Assembly: GCA_029265355.1 (NCBI GenBank)
Contig: JAJUJL010000004.1
Span: 124,001 to 188,000 of the forward strand
Source: Chloroflexota bacterium
GTDB taxonomy: Bacteria; Chloroflexota; Anaerolineae; Anaerolineales; UBA4823
Length of the DNA stretch: 64,000 nucleotides
Direction of reading: 5' to 3'
This document shows positions 52,049-60,087 of this stretch, piece by piece. The first letter of the stretch is position 1; each line of letters starts with the position of its first letter. Under the pieces are notes generated by a model. It was not told the origin of the DNA. It searched no databases and was given only the letters and a program-made list of their open reading frames with translations. The translations under genes and the position numbers were made by a program.

Positions 52049-53260
52049 TCACTCGTAGCGGAAGCGCCACACCCCGATTGCAAAGAACAGCAGCGCAAAA
52101 CCGAGTAATACACCGCCTTCCAGCAGCACCTCCGCCGGTCCGCCGCCGCGCAGCGCCAGGTCGAGCATACCCTGCATCGCCCAGGTCGTGGGAAGCACTT
52201 TCACTGCGCTGCGCACAAATTCGGGGAACAACTCGATCGGATACCAGCAGCCACCCAACAGTGCAAAAACCATGCCGATCATGATGCTCAACCCGTTGGC
52301 CTGTCCTTCGCTCTTGATGAAAGTTCCCAGGGTCGTTCCTAGCGCAGCCGCCGCCAGGGCAAACGGCACCAACACCAGCGCCAAGCCCAGTGGCTCGCGC
52401 CCCCAGTTGAGTTTCATCACGAAGATGCCAAATACCAGCAGCAGCGCCATCTGCAGCAGCGCCATCAGCACCTGCCCGGTGATGGTGCCCAGCAGGTACG
52501 TAGCCCGGGCGGTCGGAGTGGTCAGCAGGCGGCGTAGGGTGCCCCGCTGGCGTTCGTAAGCGAACATTGCCGAGATGCCCACCAGCGGGATGAACACCCA
52601 GGTGATCATCTGCCCGGCGGATGAACTGGCAGCCGGGTCGTATTCCACCGAGTCGGCGGTGGAAGCGCGCTCTACCACCAGTCGCTCGGGGGCGGTATCC
52701 CTCAGCCTCTGGGCAGCGAGCAGTGAGTCTTGAGAATATAGCCGGCGCGCAGCCTCGGACTCGAATGCCTGGATACTCTCGGCTTCAGCGGTGGCCATCT
52801 GAGCCGTTTGCAGCGCCGCAGCCGCCTGGTTAATGGCTGCGAGCAGCGCTTGCTCGGCAGCCAGGCTGTTGAGGTTATTGGGCTGCTGGTAGAGCAGCAA
52901 ATCAACGCCCCCAGCCTGCGCTCTCACCAGGTCAAAATCGGGTGGGATGACCAGCAGGGTGGATGCCCGGCGCTCGTCGAATTCAGCTTTGGCCTGCTCC
53001 AGCGGCAACAGATCGGGCCGCACGGTCTGGGAGGCTTCCAGGGCAGCGATTAATTGGGCTGAGAGTGGGCTGCCGGCCTGGTCGGCGATCAGCAGGCGGA
53101 TGCGGTTGTCTCCTTCGCCAGATTGCGTGCCGCCCGCCAGCAGGAAAGTGAAGAAAAGCGGCAGGACAAGAAAATACAACAGCTCGGCTTTGCTGCTGAA
53201 GCGTAGCAGGGTATCTTTGCGAATGATCGCCAGCACCTTTTTCAGCATTCGCAACTCCAT
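52049..53260 (-). CDS. ABC-2 type permease (second of pair)
   Basis: A 403-residue permease with one N-terminal helix (LLYFLVLPLFFTFLLAGG), a large extracytoplasmic segment (residues 45-215) and five C-terminal helices. The segment AYERQRGTLRRLLTTPTARATYLLG is the ABC-2 coupling motif (E-R-x-R-G-T core). The start at 53260 is fixed by a TGATG overlap with the preceding permease, with GGAGCG upstream. It is the third gene of an ATPase-permease-permease operon, so the two permeases probably form a heterodimer, as in YhbR/LinGH/DrrB-like systems. Confidence 0.9.
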   Translation of the reverse strand: MELRMLKKVLAIIRKDTLLRFSSKAELLYFLVLPLFFTFLLAGGTQSGEGDNRIRLLIADQAGSPLSAQLIAALEASQTVRPDLLPLEQAKAEFDERRASTLLVIPPDFDLVRAQAGGVDLLLYQQPNNLNSLAAEQALLAAINQAAAALQTAQMATAEAESIQAFESEAARRLYSQDSLLAAQRLRDTAPERLVVERASTADSVEYDPAASSSAGQMITWVFIPLVGISAMFAYERQRGTLRRLLTTPTARATYLLGTITGQVLMALLQMALLLVFGIFVMKLNWGREPLGLALVLVPFALAAAALGTTLGTFIKSEGQANGLSIMIGMVFALLGGCWYPIELFPEFVRSAVKVLPTTWAMQGMLDLALRGGGPAEVLLEGGVLLGFALLFFAIGVWRFRYE

Positions 53261-54528
53261 CAGCGCTCCAAGATGGAACGGCGGTTGAACAGCAAAGTCG
53301 CAATCAAGAACAGCACCGCGCCCATCACCAGCAGCGCTACCACCGGCAAAGCCACTTGCTCCAGCCCACCGCCAAGCGCCAGGGAGGTGAAGCCATCCAG
53401 CCCCCAGGCGTTGGGCGTGATGCGGCTGATCCACTGTATTGGACCTGGCAAGGCGTCGAGGTTGATGAAACTACCGCCCAATATCCCAAAAGTCAGCATC
53501 AGCGCTGAGCCCAGCGAGGCCACCTGGTTCGGGCTGCGCGCCACGGCGGTGAGCAGCATACCCCAACCGCTGGCGCCGAAGACCGCTGCTAACACCAGCA
53601 CAGCCACACCCAACGGATTGCCCCACTGCAGACGGAATAGCAGCGTGGAAGCCAGGATCAGGACGGCAAGCTGCGCTACACCGGTCAGGTAGATGCCCAG
53701 AACCTTACCGCCCAGCACCTGGGCGCTGGAGGTGGGCGAAACCAGCAAGCGCGGCAGCGTGCCCTGGGCGCGCTCTGCCAGGATCGAACGCCCACCGTAA
53801 GAGACGGTGTACATCAGGAACATCAGCGCCATGCCAGGCGCCATGTAAGCCAGGATGTCGAATTCCATCGGCGCTTCTCCAGCGCTGACCTTCTCCAGGC
53901 GGATGGCGGTTGCATTGCCAGCGCTGACCTGGCGCTCACCGATCTCTTGCCCGAGCGCCTCGGCCTGCCCCGGCTGGATGCGCCCGCTGGTGATCAACTG
54001 AGTCACAGTCACCTGTCCGCCGATACGGCCGGCTTCCACCCGAGCAAGAAACTGCTCGACGATGGTCTGCACCACGCCGGCGCTGGTGGGGCGGGTCGGG
54101 TTGACGTAGATCACGATGCGCAGCGCTGAGCCTTGCCCCGGCTCTCCCAGCGCCGGGCTGCCCACCTCAGGGATGATGCTGCGGGTGAAACCCTGTGGGA
54201 TGAAGACGACCGCCGCCGCCTGGTCGCCGTCCACGAGCTGGCGCGCCTCTGCCAGGTCAGCGCCTGCTACCGGGGCAACCAGACCAGCCAGCTCCTCGGA
54301 AAAGAACAGCTCTACCAGGGCGTCGCCCAATGGCTCCTGATCCTGGTTGACCAGCACCACTGGGATATCACTCAAACCGGATGCGCCCGAGCTGCCAGAC
54401 AGCCTTCCAGTAACAAATCCCAGCCCCACGGTCAACAGGAACGGCGCCAGCAGCATCAAGACCAGCGCAGCCCGGTCGCGAAAGGCCAGAGTGAGATCTT
54501 TGAAGCCAATCAGCATTATTTTCTTCAT
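53260..54528 (-). CDS. ABC-2 type permease (first of pair)
   Basis: A 422-residue permease of the YhgE/NatB-like group: one N-terminal helix (LVLMLLAPFLLTVGLGFV), a 190-residue outer domain with VVLVNQDQEPLGDALVE, then six helices. The coupling motif reads ERAQGTLPRLLVSP. It starts 8 bp after the ATPase stop, and its stop is fused to the next start (TGATG). Export of a hydrophobic compound or a polysaccharide component is usual for this type; substrate unknown. Confidence 0.9.
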   Translation of the reverse strand: MKKIMLIGFKDLTLAFRDRAALVLMLLAPFLLTVGLGFVTGRLSGSSGASGLSDIPVVLVNQDQEPLGDALVELFFSEELAGLVAPVAGADLAEARQLVDGDQAAAVVFIPQGFTRSIIPEVGSPALGEPGQGSALRIVIYVNPTRPTSAGVVQTIVEQFLARVEAGRIGGQVTVTQLITSGRIQPGQAEALGQEIGERQVSAGNATAIRLEKVSAGEAPMEFDILAYMAPGMALMFLMYTVSYGGRSILAERAQGTLPRLLVSPTSSAQVLGGKVLGIYLTGVAQLAVLILASTLLFRLQWGNPLGVAVLVLAAVFGASGWGMLLTAVARSPNQVASLGSALMLTFGILGGSFINLDALPGPIQWISRITPNAWGLDGFTSLALGGGLEQVALPVVALLVMGAVLFLIATLLFNRRSILER

Positions 54529-54536
54529 TGTGGCGC

Positions 54537-55481
54537 TCAGTCTCGCAGGGCGCGGCCGGTCAGGTGAAGAAAAACGGCTTCCAGGTTGGGTTCCTGGATA
54601 TCCAGCGAACGGATTTTGACGCCGGTCTCGTTGGCGCGAGACACCACTGCTGCCAGCAGGTCTTCGGCAGAGGGGGTGATGATGGTCACGCTGTGATCGG
54701 TGACATCCGCCTTGCGCACCTCTGGCATGCCGCGCACCATTTCCGCCAAAGCCTCGGCGTTATCGGTTTCCGCCAGGTGCAGCACCAGGGTATCGGCCTG
54801 CCCCACCTGGCGGGTCAACTCCTGCTGGGTGCCCAAGGCAATCATCTCGCCATGATCGATGATCCCCACCCGGTCGGAAAGCTCCTGGGCTTCTTCCATG
54901 TAGTGCGTGGTGTACAGCACGGTCATGCCCTGCTGGTTGAGGTCTTTCACGGTGTCCAGTATAGCGCGGCGTGACTGCGGATCGATGCCAACCGTTGGCT
55001 CATCCATGAAGAGCAACCGCGGCCGGTGCAACAGCCCCACGCCGATGTTCACCCGGCGCTTCATGCCGCCCGAATAGGCACTGATGCGCTGGTTAGCGCG
55101 CTCGCTCAAGCCGATTTGCGCCAACACTTGCTCGATACGCTGCTTGAGCTCTTTGCCCGACAGCCCATACATTTGCCCCCAGAAGGAAAGATTTTCTCGC
55201 GCCGACAGGTCTTCGTACAGCGCCAGCTCCTGCGGTACAACGCCGATAATGCTGCGCACCGCCATCGGGTCTTTGCGGATCGAATAACCGCCGATGCGGG
55301 CATCACCGCTGGTAGGAACCAAGAGCGTGGAGAGCATTGAAATGGTTGTCGTCTTGCCAGCGCCGTTTGGTCCCAGCAAACTGAAGATTTCACCTTCCTG
55401 TATGTCGAAGGAAACGCCTTTGACTGCGGCAAAATCGCCATAGTGCTTGGTCAGATCAGACACTGTTAGGATCGGCTGCAT
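54537..55481 (-). CDS. ABC-2 exporter ATP-binding protein (DrrA/NatA type)
   Basis: A 314-residue ATPase with Walker A GPNGAGKTT, signature YSGGMKRRVNIG and Walker B LLFMDEPTVGID, the DrrA-type sequence. The C-terminal extra domain ends HLTGRALRD, matching drug-exporter ATPases. The start at 55481 (MQPILTV) has AAGGAAG upstream, whereas a longer frame has none. It leads an operon with two permease genes and perhaps a 59-residue membrane protein. Confidence 0.93.
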   Translation of the reverse strand: MQPILTVSDLTKHYGDFAAVKGVSFDIQEGEIFSLLGPNGAGKTTTISMLSTLLVPTSGDARIGGYSIRKDPMAVRSIIGVVPQELALYEDLSARENLSFWGQMYGLSGKELKQRIEQVLAQIGLSERANQRISAYSGGMKRRVNIGVGLLHRPRLLFMDEPTVGIDPQSRRAILDTVKDLNQQGMTVLYTTHYMEEAQELSDRVGIIDHGEMIALGTQQELTRQVGQADTLVLHLAETDNAEALAEMVRGMPEVRKADVTDHSVTIITPSAEDLLAAVVSRANETGVKIRSLDIQEPNLEAVFLHLTGRALRD

Positions 55482-55597
55482 AGGTCTTCCTTGTGATGAA
55501 TGGAGGCAAATAACCGTAAGCATTATACATGGATTTGACGTGAGCAGGCGGCTGGCAAAGCCCGGCTTTAGGCCTGAAATCAGGCGAGCGATATCGA

Positions 55598-55674
55598 ATA
55601 TGTGCACATATATTGTATATATTAATCAAACACTTAAGAAAATACATTGACATTATATATACATTATGTATAAT
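55598..55674 (+). promoter_or_regulatory. Consensus promoter and upstream palindrome of the secreted-protein gene
   Basis: TTGACA (55647-55652) and TATAAT (55669-55674) are perfect sigma-70-type boxes with a 16-bp spacer. A perfect 14-bp palindrome ATATGTGCACATAT lies at 55598-55611, about 36 bp upstream of the -35 box. The region is much more AT-rich than the rest of the window. Confidence 0.8.
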
Positions 55675-55724
55675 TTATCTAGCTTGGTTGTGTAACAATC
55701 TTATTGATGAAAGGAATGTGAACA

Positions 55725-56129
55725 ATGAAAAAGCAGGTTTCGCGATTGATTTTGGCAGTGGTATTGATGGCAGTAGCTTTTGCAGGTTTGGGCTTCCAGC
55801 CTGCGCAGGCTAAATCAGATGACACGTTCAAGATCAGCGTGTACCACGGCATCGACGGCAGACGCCTGGGTTTGTCCCGTGATCTTCCCGTGATCGCTTC
55901 AGTTTACAAAGATGGCGCTTTCCTGGCAGACATTCCCTTGAGCTACAAGGATCGCTTCACCACCTTCCTGCCCGCTGGTGTGTACACCATCAAAGTGACG
56001 TCCCTCGAAGCTGGCCCATTGCCGAGCATGACGATCGACTCGGCAGCCATCCCGGCGGGTGTAGAGGTTCGCCTTCGCGCCCGGCTGAACCCAGGCAAGA
56101 TCCCGGTTTTGGCTGTGAAAATTAAGTGA
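55725..56129 (+). CDS. Secreted small beta-sandwich protein (DUF4397-like)
   Basis: A 134-residue protein with a clear signal peptide (MKKQVSRLILAVVLMAVAF, cleavage after AQA-K). The mature part is about 105 residues and reads as a single Ig-like or DUF4397-type beta domain: KISVYHGIDGRRLGL, VIASVYKDG, PLSYKDRFTTFLPAGVYTI. GAAAGGAA lies before the ATG. With a consensus promoter and a strong terminator it is probably a highly expressed monocistronic exported protein. The neighbouring tupA is on the other strand. Confidence 0.82.
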   Translation: MKKQVSRLILAVVLMAVAFAGLGFQPAQAKSDDTFKISVYHGIDGRRLGLSRDLPVIASVYKDGAFLADIPLSYKDRFTTFLPAGVYTIKVTSLEAGPLPSMTIDSAAIPAGVEVRLRARLNPGKIPVLAVKIK

Positions 56130-56193
56130 GTGTGTCGCCCTTATCGGTAGCGAGTTTTTGGACAACTGAATACTGGTGATTGCTGAGAAAGGC

Positions 56194-56231
56194 GCCGCAT
56201 CCAGAGATTAGCTCTGGATGCGGCTGTTTTT
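56194..56231 (+). terminator. Strong rho-independent terminator after the secreted protein
   Basis: A 13-bp perfect stem GCCGCATCCAGAG (56194-56206) with CTCTGGATGCGGC (56212-56224), loop ATTAG, then TGTTTTTC. It lies 65 bp after the stop. Confidence 0.95.
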
Positions 56232-56261
56232 CTTTCGAGCTCCGATCCTTTTCTGATCTTT

Positions 56262-56332
56262 GCTGTGATTACGAGACCAGCATACTGTGCTGGTCGTGGC
56301 AATCACCTATCAGAACATTTTGCGTGACCCAC
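56262..56332 (-). repeat. Dispersed 71-bp palindromic repeat, copy 2
   Basis: On the minus strand this matches 3614-3684 at 60 of 71 positions. Differences keep the internal palindrome intact: TGCTGGT here pairs perfectly with ACCAGCA, while copy 1 has one mismatch. It sits just past a terminator in noncoding DNA. Confidence 0.75.
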
Positions 56333-56627
56333 ATCGTGTGAACCGCCTTTTTGATGTGGGATACTGATTAACTCCAAGACGCCTGCCGATCTAGAAGAAA
56401 GCTGTCACCGCCAAGGCAGTGACCGAAGCCATCTCCATACTGCCAGGGGACTATTGCATCGCTTCATTCCCAAGAAATCATCGACCGTCGAGCTGGTTCT
56501 CGATGCCTTTCCGCCGTGATCGACACGCTCTGCTACGGTGTGGCTATGACCGTTTCCTTCCAGAATAAATGAGCAAAGCGTCGCGGTGTTACTCGCCTTG
56601 ACATGGAGGTTTCGTGGGAGCGGTGAG
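56333..56627. other. Noncoding or decayed stretch before tupA
   Basis: About 295 bases with no convincing coding potential. A minus frame reading RTSSTVDDFLGMKRC and WRWLRSLPWR can be drawn but matches nothing I know, and it overlaps the tupA end. No repeat, tRNA or operator is obvious. Confidence 0.3.
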
Positions 56628-57557
56628 CTAATCATCCGCCTGCCCGTGAGCTTCTCTCCAGGCGGGCGAATCAGGCACAAAAAGCGACTGCCCAAACGCT
56701 GCTAAACCATAGGAAGCGATTTTCTCTTGCACAGGCAGAGAAATGATCCAGTCGATGAACTGGTTTGCCAGGTCAAGCCGGATAGCGGGGTTTTTGTCCG
56801 GGTTGACAGCGATCACGCCGTAGGGGTTGAACAGCACCGGGTCGCCTTCGAGGACGATCGTGAGCTCGATGCCCTCCTGGGTGCGGGCAAGATAAGTCGC
56901 CCGGTCGCTGAGCGTGTAAGCCAGTTGCTCATTTGCCATGGTCAGCACCTCGCCCATACCCAGCCCTGAGGAGATATACCAGTCGCCAGCTGGCTCAATG
57001 CCGGCCGTTTTCCAGATCGACAGCTCTTTGGCATGAGTGCCTGAATCATCGCCGCGTGAGATAAATACAGCCTGCGCCTCGGCGATTTTCGCTATCGCCT
57101 GGGCAGCATCTGCCATACCAGCGATGCCTGCCGGGTCGCTTTCAGGTCCCAGAATGACGAAGTCGTTGTACATCACGTCTTCGCGGCGCACGCCGTGGCC
57201 GGCATCCATGAAAGCCTGCTCGCGTGAGCGGGCGTGCACCAGCAGCACATCGGCGTTGCCATCCTCGCCCAGCGTGATCGCCTGCCCGGTGCCCACTGCA
57301 ATCACGTCAACGGTCACACCGGTAAGCTGTTCGAAATCCGGCAGGATGAATTCCAGTAAGCCCGAATCCTCGGTGCTGGTGGTGGTTGCCAGGATGATCT
57401 TCTGCTCACCAGTGGGTGGAGCGGTTTCAACCAGAGCCGCGGTCTGCACTGCTGTTGGCGGCTCAGTGGCCTTTACCAAGCCAACCGCCGGGGTGGCGCA
57501 GGCTGCCAGTAAGCCAGCAAGCAGCCCAACCATTGCCAACCAGGAGATTTTCTTCAT
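56628..57557 (-). CDS. tupA: Tungstate/molybdate-binding lipoprotein (TupA-like)
   Basis: A 309-residue substrate-binding lipoprotein. The signal ends in the lipobox LLAAC, a Thr/Pro linker follows, and the mature domain opens with the TupA signature LATTTSTEDSGLL, whose Thr/Ser residues bind the oxyanion. Other family segments are NADVLLVHARSREQAF, YNDFVILGP and SRGDDSGTH. In known systems TupA works with TupB permease and TupC ATPase; neither gene is here, so the other parts must be elsewhere. The adjacent GntR/binding-domain regulator on the same strand is a likely partner. Confidence 0.93.
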   Translation of the reverse strand: MKKISWLAMVGLLAGLLAACATPAVGLVKATEPPTAVQTAALVETAPPTGEQKIILATTTSTEDSGLLEFILPDFEQLTGVTVDVIAVGTGQAITLGEDGNADVLLVHARSREQAFMDAGHGVRREDVMYNDFVILGPESDPAGIAGMADAAQAIAKIAEAQAVFISRGDDSGTHAKELSIWKTAGIEPAGDWYISSGLGMGEVLTMANEQLAYTLSDRATYLARTQEGIELTIVLEGDPVLFNPYGVIAVNPDKNPAIRLDLANQFIDWIISLPVQEKIASYGLAAFGQSLFVPDSPAWREAHGQADD

Positions 57558-57570
57558 TGTGTGACTCCAT

Positions 57571-57600
57571 GTGTATATTTGTATCAGTATAATTATATAC
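57571..57600 (-). promoter_or_regulatory. AT-rich dyad and -10 region upstream of tupA
   Basis: On the minus strand the sequence reads GTATATAATTATAC, then TGATACAAATATACAC: a near-palindrome around TATAAT (57597-57592) with GTATA-type half-sites on both sides. Similar GTATAC sequence occurs at the start of the neighbouring regulator gene, so a shared operator is possible. No good -35 box is seen. Confidence 0.45.
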
Positions 57601-57681
57601 GTGAAATAGAAATTTTACACCTTGAGTGGCATTGAATTCGCCCACTCTGCACAACCCCAATCCCAGTTTGCGTGATAAATC

Positions 57682-58776
57682 TTATTCGACCCAGCGGACC
57701 TCGCCGCTGGCGTGCGTTTCGTATCCCCCGATGCGTGTGAGCAGTATGCGGCTGCCGGGCTGCTGCAACCAGCTCACCAACCGCTGCACGGCGACATGTT
57801 GCATACCGCGCCTGGTAAGCACCAGGTCGTAACGCTCGCTGGTGAGCGGCACGAAATCCAGGCCAAAGCTGAGCGCCGCAGCTTCCAGTCCAAGACCGGC
57901 ATCGGCCTGCCCCTCGGCTACCGCCTGGGCGACGGCGGTGTGGGTGGTCTTTTCATGGCTATAGCCCTGGATCCGCCCACTGTTCAGACCTTCCTGCAGC
58001 AGAGCGTTATCCAACCAAACGCGCGTGCCAGAGCCCGGCTGGCGATTGACAAAACGCAGCCCTGGCTGTCCCAGGTCGCTCAAGCGCTGAATACGGCGCG
58101 GGTTGCCCGGTGGCAAGATCAAGCCCATGCGCCGGTGTGCCACGGTAACTAACGCCATGCTCTGACCTGGAAATAAACGGCGGACAAAAGCCTCATTGTA
58201 GGTCTGGCTTTCCCGATCCCACAAGTGACTGCCAGCCAGGTCGGCTTTGCCTTCCGCCAGGGCGATCAGCCCGGCCAGGCTGCCGCAGAAGCGAATTTGT
58301 AAGCTGTAGCCAGGGGCAATCTCGGCAAACAGGCCCGCCAGCCAGGCGACCAGCGGGTCGTGGCTGCCGGCAAAGCGCAGCTCGTACTGTCCGGGCGGCT
58401 GTGGCGCTTCCTCAAGCGAGCGCCAGCGGTCCATGGCCAGGCGCAGAGCACTCTCGACCTCGTCCAGGCTGTGCCCGGCGGTGAGCGTTTCCAGCAGAAA
58501 GGCTTCGGCGCGGTGCACCAGCGCAGCGCGGCGCAGCGGCGTCTCTCCCTGCACCGGAGGTCGATCAACCACGTGGGTACCCTGGCCAGGCCGCACGGTC
58601 ACCAATCCCTGCTGCGCCAGTTCCTGGTAAGCGCGCTGCACGGTGCCGATGGTGCAGCCCCACCGGGAGGCCATCTGCCTCACCGCCGGCAGGCGGCTGC
58701 CCGGCTTGAGCACACCGGTGAGGATTTCGGTGCGCACCTGCTCGGAAATGCGTTTGTATAGATGCACATCCTCCAT
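57682..58776 (-). CDS. GntR-HTH regulator fused to a periplasmic-binding-like (PBP) domain
   Basis: A 364-residue two-domain protein. Residues 1-70 are a GntR/YtrA-type winged helix (SRLPAVRQMASRWGCTIGTVQRAYQELAQQGLV), described here by its R-x-M-A and G-T-V-Q-R-A-Y core. Residues 135-360 form a PBP-like ligand domain of the molybdate-binding type (PF12727), with NRQPGSGTRVWLD and ADAGLGLEAAALSFG. The start at 58776 (MEDVHLY) places the helix-turn-helix at the N-terminus; no strong ribosome site is present. It probably senses molybdate or tungstate and regulates tupA and perhaps molybdenum enzyme genes. Confidence 0.9.
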   Translation of the reverse strand: MEDVHLYKRISEQVRTEILTGVLKPGSRLPAVRQMASRWGCTIGTVQRAYQELAQQGLVTVRPGQGTHVVDRPPVQGETPLRRAALVHRAEAFLLETLTAGHSLDEVESALRLAMDRWRSLEEAPQPPGQYELRFAGSHDPLVAWLAGLFAEIAPGYSLQIRFCGSLAGLIALAEGKADLAGSHLWDRESQTYNEAFVRRLFPGQSMALVTVAHRRMGLILPPGNPRRIQRLSDLGQPGLRFVNRQPGSGTRVWLDNALLQEGLNSGRIQGYSHEKTTHTAVAQAVAEGQADAGLGLEAAALSFGLDFVPLTSERYDLVLTRRGMQHVAVQRLVSWLQQPGSRILLTRIGGYETHASGEVRWVE

Positions 58777-58894
58777 GCGCTTAGTATACAAGATTAAGGA
58801 TAAATTAGGGTATGCTGGCGCTAACCCGGTAATGCATCGCGGCGCCCATAAATATGGCATAATCTAGATCGTTTCGGTCTAAATTTGCGTATCT

Positions 58895-60079
58895 ATGCTT
58901 ATGAAAAAACTGCGCCCATTCCTGCTGACACTGCTGATCGCTCTGAGCATGGTATCCTGCAACATCTGGCCCGAGCTGCATCAAGATACTCTACCAGCTC
59001 CCCAACAGGCTCGAGCCTCCGCTCCGGACGCTGCTGTCCCTCAGACTCTGGCCACGCAACCCCAGGTGACAACATTACCGGAGTCGCCCGCCACTTCGAC
59101 GCCAGCCTGGACCAAGACCGCCTCTTCCACTCCACAGCCGAGCGCCATCCCAACACAGACTTCCGCCCCAACCGCGACGCTCCATCCGATGCACGTGCTG
59201 GCGCAGCGTCAGACACCCTACCCCGGCAGCGAGATCGTCATCGAGCAGGAATTGGAGCCTGGCTCCAACTATAACCGCTACTATGCTTACTACCTGTCAG
59301 AGGGCTTGAAGATCTACGCTTTGCTGACCGTGCCGCGCGGCGAGGTGCCGCCCGGCGGCTTTCCCGCAATCGTCTTCAACCACGGCTACATTCCTCCGGA
59401 CGTTTACCGCACCACCGAGCGCTACATCGCCTATGTCGACCGCCTGGCAAGCAGCGGCTATGTCGTCTTCCGCATCGACTACCGCGGGCACGATCGCTCA
59501 GAGGGCGAAGCCAGCGGCGCCTACGGCAACCCCGGCTACACCGTGGATGTGCTCAACGCCGTGGCAGCCATTCGCGCCTTTCCGCAGGTCAACCCCCAGC
59601 GCATCGGTATGTGGGGACACTCGATGGGCGGTTACCTGACGCTGCGCGCGATGGTGATCTCGCAGGAGGTCAAAGCTGGCGTGATCTGGGCAGGCGTGGT
59701 GGCTTCCTACCCCGATCTGCTCACCCGCTGGCGGCGCAGCGTTGGCCCGACGCCCACCCCGCCGGCTTTCGCCCGCCGCTGGCGCTTTGATTGGGTTGAG
59801 CGCTATGGCACACCCGAAGAGAATCCGGAGTTCTGGAATGGCATTTCTTCCAATAGCTACCTGGCTGATATCTCCGGCCCGCTGCAGCTCCACCACGGCA
59901 CAGCCGACACAGATGTGCCGGTCTTATTCTCCGAACTGCTCTACCAACAAATGCTTCAAGCTGGAAAGCCAGTCGAGTTGTATACTTATGAGGGAGACAA
60001 TCACAACCTGTCGGGGTTTTTTACCCTGGCGATGAACCGCACGATCGAGTTTTTCGACCGCCATCTTAAGTCTCCTTAG
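58895..60079 (+). CDS. Alpha/beta hydrolase lipoprotein
   Basis: A 394-residue secreted hydrolase. The lipobox is MVSC after a short hydrophobic segment, and a Thr/Ser/Pro-rich spacer covers about residues 30-105. The hydrolase domain has the nucleophile elbow GHSMGG, an Asp in GTADTDVP and a His in GDNHNL, giving a complete triad in the order of dipeptidyl-peptidase/acetyl-xylan-esterase-like enzymes. The start at 58895 has an alternative two codons later. An APC permease gene begins 8 bp after its stop, so uptake of a released product is conceivable. Confidence 0.88.
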   Translation: MLMKKLRPFLLTLLIALSMVSCNIWPELHQDTLPAPQQARASAPDAAVPQTLATQPQVTTLPESPATSTPAWTKTASSTPQPSAIPTQTSAPTATLHPMHVLAQRQTPYPGSEIVIEQELEPGSNYNRYYAYYLSEGLKIYALLTVPRGEVPPGGFPAIVFNHGYIPPDVYRTTERYIAYVDRLASSGYVVFRIDYRGHDRSEGEASGAYGNPGYTVDVLNAVAAIRAFPQVNPQRIGMWGHSMGGYLTLRAMVISQEVKAGVIWAGVVASYPDLLTRWRRSVGPTPTPPAFARRWRFDWVERYGTPEENPEFWNGISSNSYLADISGPLQLHHGTADTDVPVLFSELLYQQMLQAGKPVELYTYEGDNHNLSGFFTLAMNRTIEFFDRHLKSP

Positions 60080-60087
60080 AGGCATGT

